A stretch of DNA of 64,000 bases from positions 2,660,924 through 2,724,923 of the forward strand of contig NC_017857.3 in the NCBI RefSeq assembly GCF_000260985.4, read 5' to 3'. Source of the DNA: Methylophaga nitratireducenticrescens. GTDB lineage: Bacteria; Pseudomonadota; Gammaproteobacteria; Nitrosococcales; Methylophagaceae. The notes below the pieces were generated by a model that did no database searches, was not told the DNA's origin, and saw only the letters and a list, made by a program, of their open reading frames with translations. Made by a program: the position numbers and the translations under genes. Positions within the stretch are counted from its first letter, which is position 1; each line of letters starts with the position of its first letter. Shown here in pieces: positions 61,691 to 64,000 of this stretch.

Positions 61691-62893
61691 GTGAAAACCG
61701 ATTTTGATTTACTGATAGTTGGCGCGGGCATGGTAGGCTCGAGCTTGGCCCTTGCACTACAAAATATCGGTTTACGCATTGCTTTGGTAGAAGCTCAGGA
61801 TCTGCTGGAGCATCATCAACCCGGTTTTGATGATCGCGGTATTGCCTTGTCTTATGGCTCCCAACGCATTTTTGAAACCATGCAACTTTGGTCTCAACTG
61901 GCTGATAAAGCCACGCCGATTCACGGCATTCATATTTCAGATCGGGGGCATTTTGGCGTAACACGTCTTAATGCCCAAACAGAAAAAGTGCCGGCATTAG
62001 GTCAGGTGATGACTGCAAAACATCTGGGTATTCAATTAAATCAGGCATTACAGCAACACCCAACGCTAAGCATTCTGACACCGATTCACGTTAACAGCCT
62101 GGAGCAAAACGCGACATCGGTCAGTGTAAATTTATCTGATGGCCAGCAACTCACAACCAGATTACTGGTCGGTGCCGATGGCCAATTTTCCACCATTCGC
62201 AACCTGTTGGGTTTAACCAGTTGGCAGCGTGAATATCAACAAACCGCCATCACTGCAAATGTAATACCTGAACGAGCCCATCAAAACTGGGCTTACGAAC
62301 GATTTACTGAACATGGCCCGTTAGCCTTATTGCCGATGTCCGAGGGTCGTTGCAGTTTGGTATGGACGGTGAAAACAGGTGAAGAACAGGCCCTGTTATT
62401 AAGTAACGAACAGCAATTTGCTGAACAGCTGCAAAAAGCCTTTGGCTACCGGCTCGGACATTTTGAAAAAATCGGTCAGCGAAGCAGCTACCCATTAGGA
62501 TTAATGCAAACCAATCAGCCTGTCCAAAATCGAGTCGTGTTAATTGGCAATGCAGCTCACAGTCTGCACCCCATTGCCGGGCAGGGCTTTAATCTTGGAT
62601 TACGTGATGCAGCGGTCCTGGCAGAGTTGATCGCCGCCCGTCCTGAAGACTGTGGTCATGCCAGTCTGTTACAGGATTATTCCAACTGGCAGCAACAGGA
62701 TCAGGATAAAGTGGTCAATGCTACGGATTTCCTTGTGAATACCTTCAGCAATAACCATTTTCTGCTTGGACATGGTCGTTCGCTCAGTCTTGCGTTACTT
62801 AATGGACTGCCGAGATTAAAAAATCAGCTGGCTAAAACAAGCATGGGACTTAGCGGAAAACAGTCCAGACTTAGTCGGGGACTGCCATTATGA
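61691..62893 (+). CDS. ubiH: 2-octaprenyl-6-methoxyphenol hydroxylase UbiH
   Basis: FAD monooxygenase of ubiquinone synthesis; 400 residues. It shows the FAD fold LIVGAGMVGSSLALAL, the DG motif VGADGQFSTIRNLLG and the C-terminal VLIGNAAHSLHPIAGQGFNL; Asn in place of Asp in GNAAH is the UbiH-type form. GTG start; the ribosome site (GGAGG) is 11 bases upstream, rather distant. It overlaps the next gene by 4 bp. Confidence 0.95.
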   Translation: MKTDFDLLIVGAGMVGSSLALALQNIGLRIALVEAQDLLEHHQPGFDDRGIALSYGSQRIFETMQLWSQLADKATPIHGIHISDRGHFGVTRLNAQTEKVPALGQVMTAKHLGIQLNQALQQHPTLSILTPIHVNSLEQNATSVSVNLSDGQQLTTRLLVGADGQFSTIRNLLGLTSWQREYQQTAITANVIPERAHQNWAYERFTEHGPLALLPMSEGRCSLVWTVKTGEEQALLLSNEQQFAEQLQKAFGYRLGHFEKIGQRSSYPLGLMQTNQPVQNRVVLIGNAAHSLHPIAGQGFNLGLRDAAVLAELIAARPEDCGHASLLQDYSNWQQQDQDKVVNATDFLVNTFSNNHFLLGHGRSLSLALLNGLPRLKNQLAKTSMGLSGKQSRLSRGLPL

Positions 62894-64000
62894 AAAACCA
62901 CTATGAGGTAATTATTGTCGGTGGTGGCATGGTCGGCGCCACCTTTGCCCTGTTACTGGCAAAGCAAACTGATTTAAAGATTGCCTTAGTTGAAGCGCAT
63001 CAAACAGAACAACTGGCGGTTGATGATGCTCCATCGCAACGTGTCAGTGCGATTAACCCTTCAAGCCAGCGAATCCTGACAGAGATAAATGTTTGGCAAA
63101 ATCTGTATACCTCTCGACTGGGTCCCTTTGAAAAAATGCAGGTTTGGGAGACAGCCGATAGTGTTCTGCAATTCTCGGCAGCTGAAATCGGCATCGACTA
63201 TCTTGGCCATATTGTTGAAAATCAGCTTATTCAGCATCAGGCAATCGCTTTAGCCGCCAACCATCAGCAAATTGATTTAATCTGTCCCGAAAATCCACAA
63301 CATTATCAGACTGGTCAAATCACTCTGAAAAATGGCAAAGTTTTAACCGCTGACCTCATTGTAGCTGCCGATGGATCACATTCCTTATTACGCGAGCAAG
63401 CCGGTATTAACAGCCGGGGCTGGGCTTACCACCAACATGGCCTGGTCGCGACAATACATACTGAACAGCCGCATCAGAAAACCGCCTGGCAGCGTTTTTT
63501 ACCCGGTGGCCCACTCGCCTTTTTACCATTAAATGATACACATTTGTGCTCGATCGTCTGGTCCTTACCAACTGAGCAGGCAGAACAACTTAAAGCGCTC
63601 AACAAAAACAGTTTTGAATTGAGACTGGCTGAAGCATTTGATCATCAACTGGGCAAAGTTGAGCTGGTTTCTGAACGAGCCAGCTTCCCGCTGGCATTAG
63701 CGCATGCCCGAGAATATGTGAAACCCGGGTTTGCCTTACTGGGTGATGCGGCGCACACCATTCACCCATTAGCCGGACAAGGTGTGAATATAGGTCTGCA
63801 GGATGCCAGGGCGTTGGCAGAAACCCTTGCCTGGGCAGTACAGCATCAACGTCAGATTGGCAGTTTGCATACGTTAAAAAAATATCAACGCCGTCGTTTA
63901 GCGGAAAATCTGCTGATGCAGTTCAGTATGGATGGTTTTCATCGACTGTTTACCCAGTCTGCTACACCTGTCAGCTGGTTGAGAACAGCCGGAATGAAGC
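62890..64000 (+). CDS. ubiI: Ubiquinone-synthesis FAD hydroxylase, UbiI/VisC type (cut by window end)
   Basis: Second FAD monooxygenase of the pathway; 370 residues are visible and the C-terminus is outside. Motifs: VIIVGGGMVGATFALLLAKQ, AADGSHSLLREQAGI and LLGDAAHTIHPLAGQGVNIG (GDAAH form). Position directly after ubiH favours UbiI (C5 hydroxylase) over UbiF, but the two families are close. Confidence 0.85.
   Translation, partial: MKNHYEVIIVGGGMVGATFALLLAKQTDLKIALVEAHQTEQLAVDDAPSQRVSAINPSSQRILTEINVWQNLYTSRLGPFEKMQVWETADSVLQFSAAEIGIDYLGHIVENQLIQHQAIALAANHQQIDLICPENPQHYQTGQITLKNGKVLTADLIVAADGSHSLLREQAGINSRGWAYHQHGLVATIHTEQPHQKTAWQRFLPGGPLAFLPLNDTHLCSIVWSLPTEQAEQLKALNKNSFELRLAEAFDHQLGKVELVSERASFPLALAHAREYVKPGFALLGDAAHTIHPLAGQGVNIGLQDARALAETLAWAVQHQRQIGSLHTLKKYQRRRLAENLLMQFSMDGFHRLFTQSATPVSWLRTAGMK

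Overview
The window looks like chromosomal DNA of a moderately AT-rich gammaproteobacterium. The conserved blocks (carAB-greA-rlmE-ftsH-folP-glmM-tpiA-secG-leuU, nuoA-N, zapA-6S RNA, ygfB-pepP-ubiH-ubiI) are gammaproteobacterial. The gene mix would fit a Methylophaga/Piscirickettsiaceae-like organism, but this is inference: no methylotrophy gene is in view.

Left end (1-10.8 kb, all minus strand): an apparently complete heme-acquisition locus. In transcription order it holds a FecR-type anti-sigma regulator, a TonB-dependent receptor with an STN signalling domain, a small secreted hemophilin-like protein, a Slam-type outer-membrane secretion barrel, a TPR protein, heme oxygenase, a DUF454 membrane protein, ExbB, ExbD and TonB (cut by the window edge). 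The set parallels the Slam/hemophilin (HphA) hemO cluster of Acinetobacter. A hairpin terminator lies between the hemophilin gene and the Slam gene, a Fur-like box lies upstream of fecR, and the ECF sigma factor expected beside fecR is absent.

11-27.9 kb (minus): an EF-G gene of the second-copy type, then the full 14-gene NADH dehydrogenase I operon nuoA-nuoN with a DUF2818 gene at its end.

27.9-37.2 kb: a patchwork insert between nuoA and the tRNA-Leu(GAG) gene leuU. In several gammaproteobacteria secG-leuU runs directly into nuoA, so this is probably an old genomic island at the tRNA 3' end. It holds a RarD-like transporter, an eroded IS3 copy, an operon of three exported proteins (cupin, unknown 514-residue protein, TorF-type porin) divergent from an HTH-PAS regulator with shared operator-like repeats, an ardA-like antirestriction gene split by a second IS3 remnant, and an intact tyrosine integrase next to leuU. 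The exported-protein/HTH-PAS module is the best candidate for an undescribed system.

37.3-48.6 kb (minus): secG, tpiA, glmM, folP, ftsH, rlmE, a DUF4149 gene, greA, carB and carA. 48.8-53.9 kb: hemB (Mg-type active site), aroE, a Spy/CpxP-like gene divergent from cpxRA with a perfect CpxR box between them, and sodC. 54-59 kb: an RND efflux permease and adaptor divergent from a MarR regulator with paired operator repeats. 59-64 kb: 6S RNA, zapA, a small ZapB-like coiled-coil gene, ygfB, pepP, ubiH and ubiI (cut by the window end).
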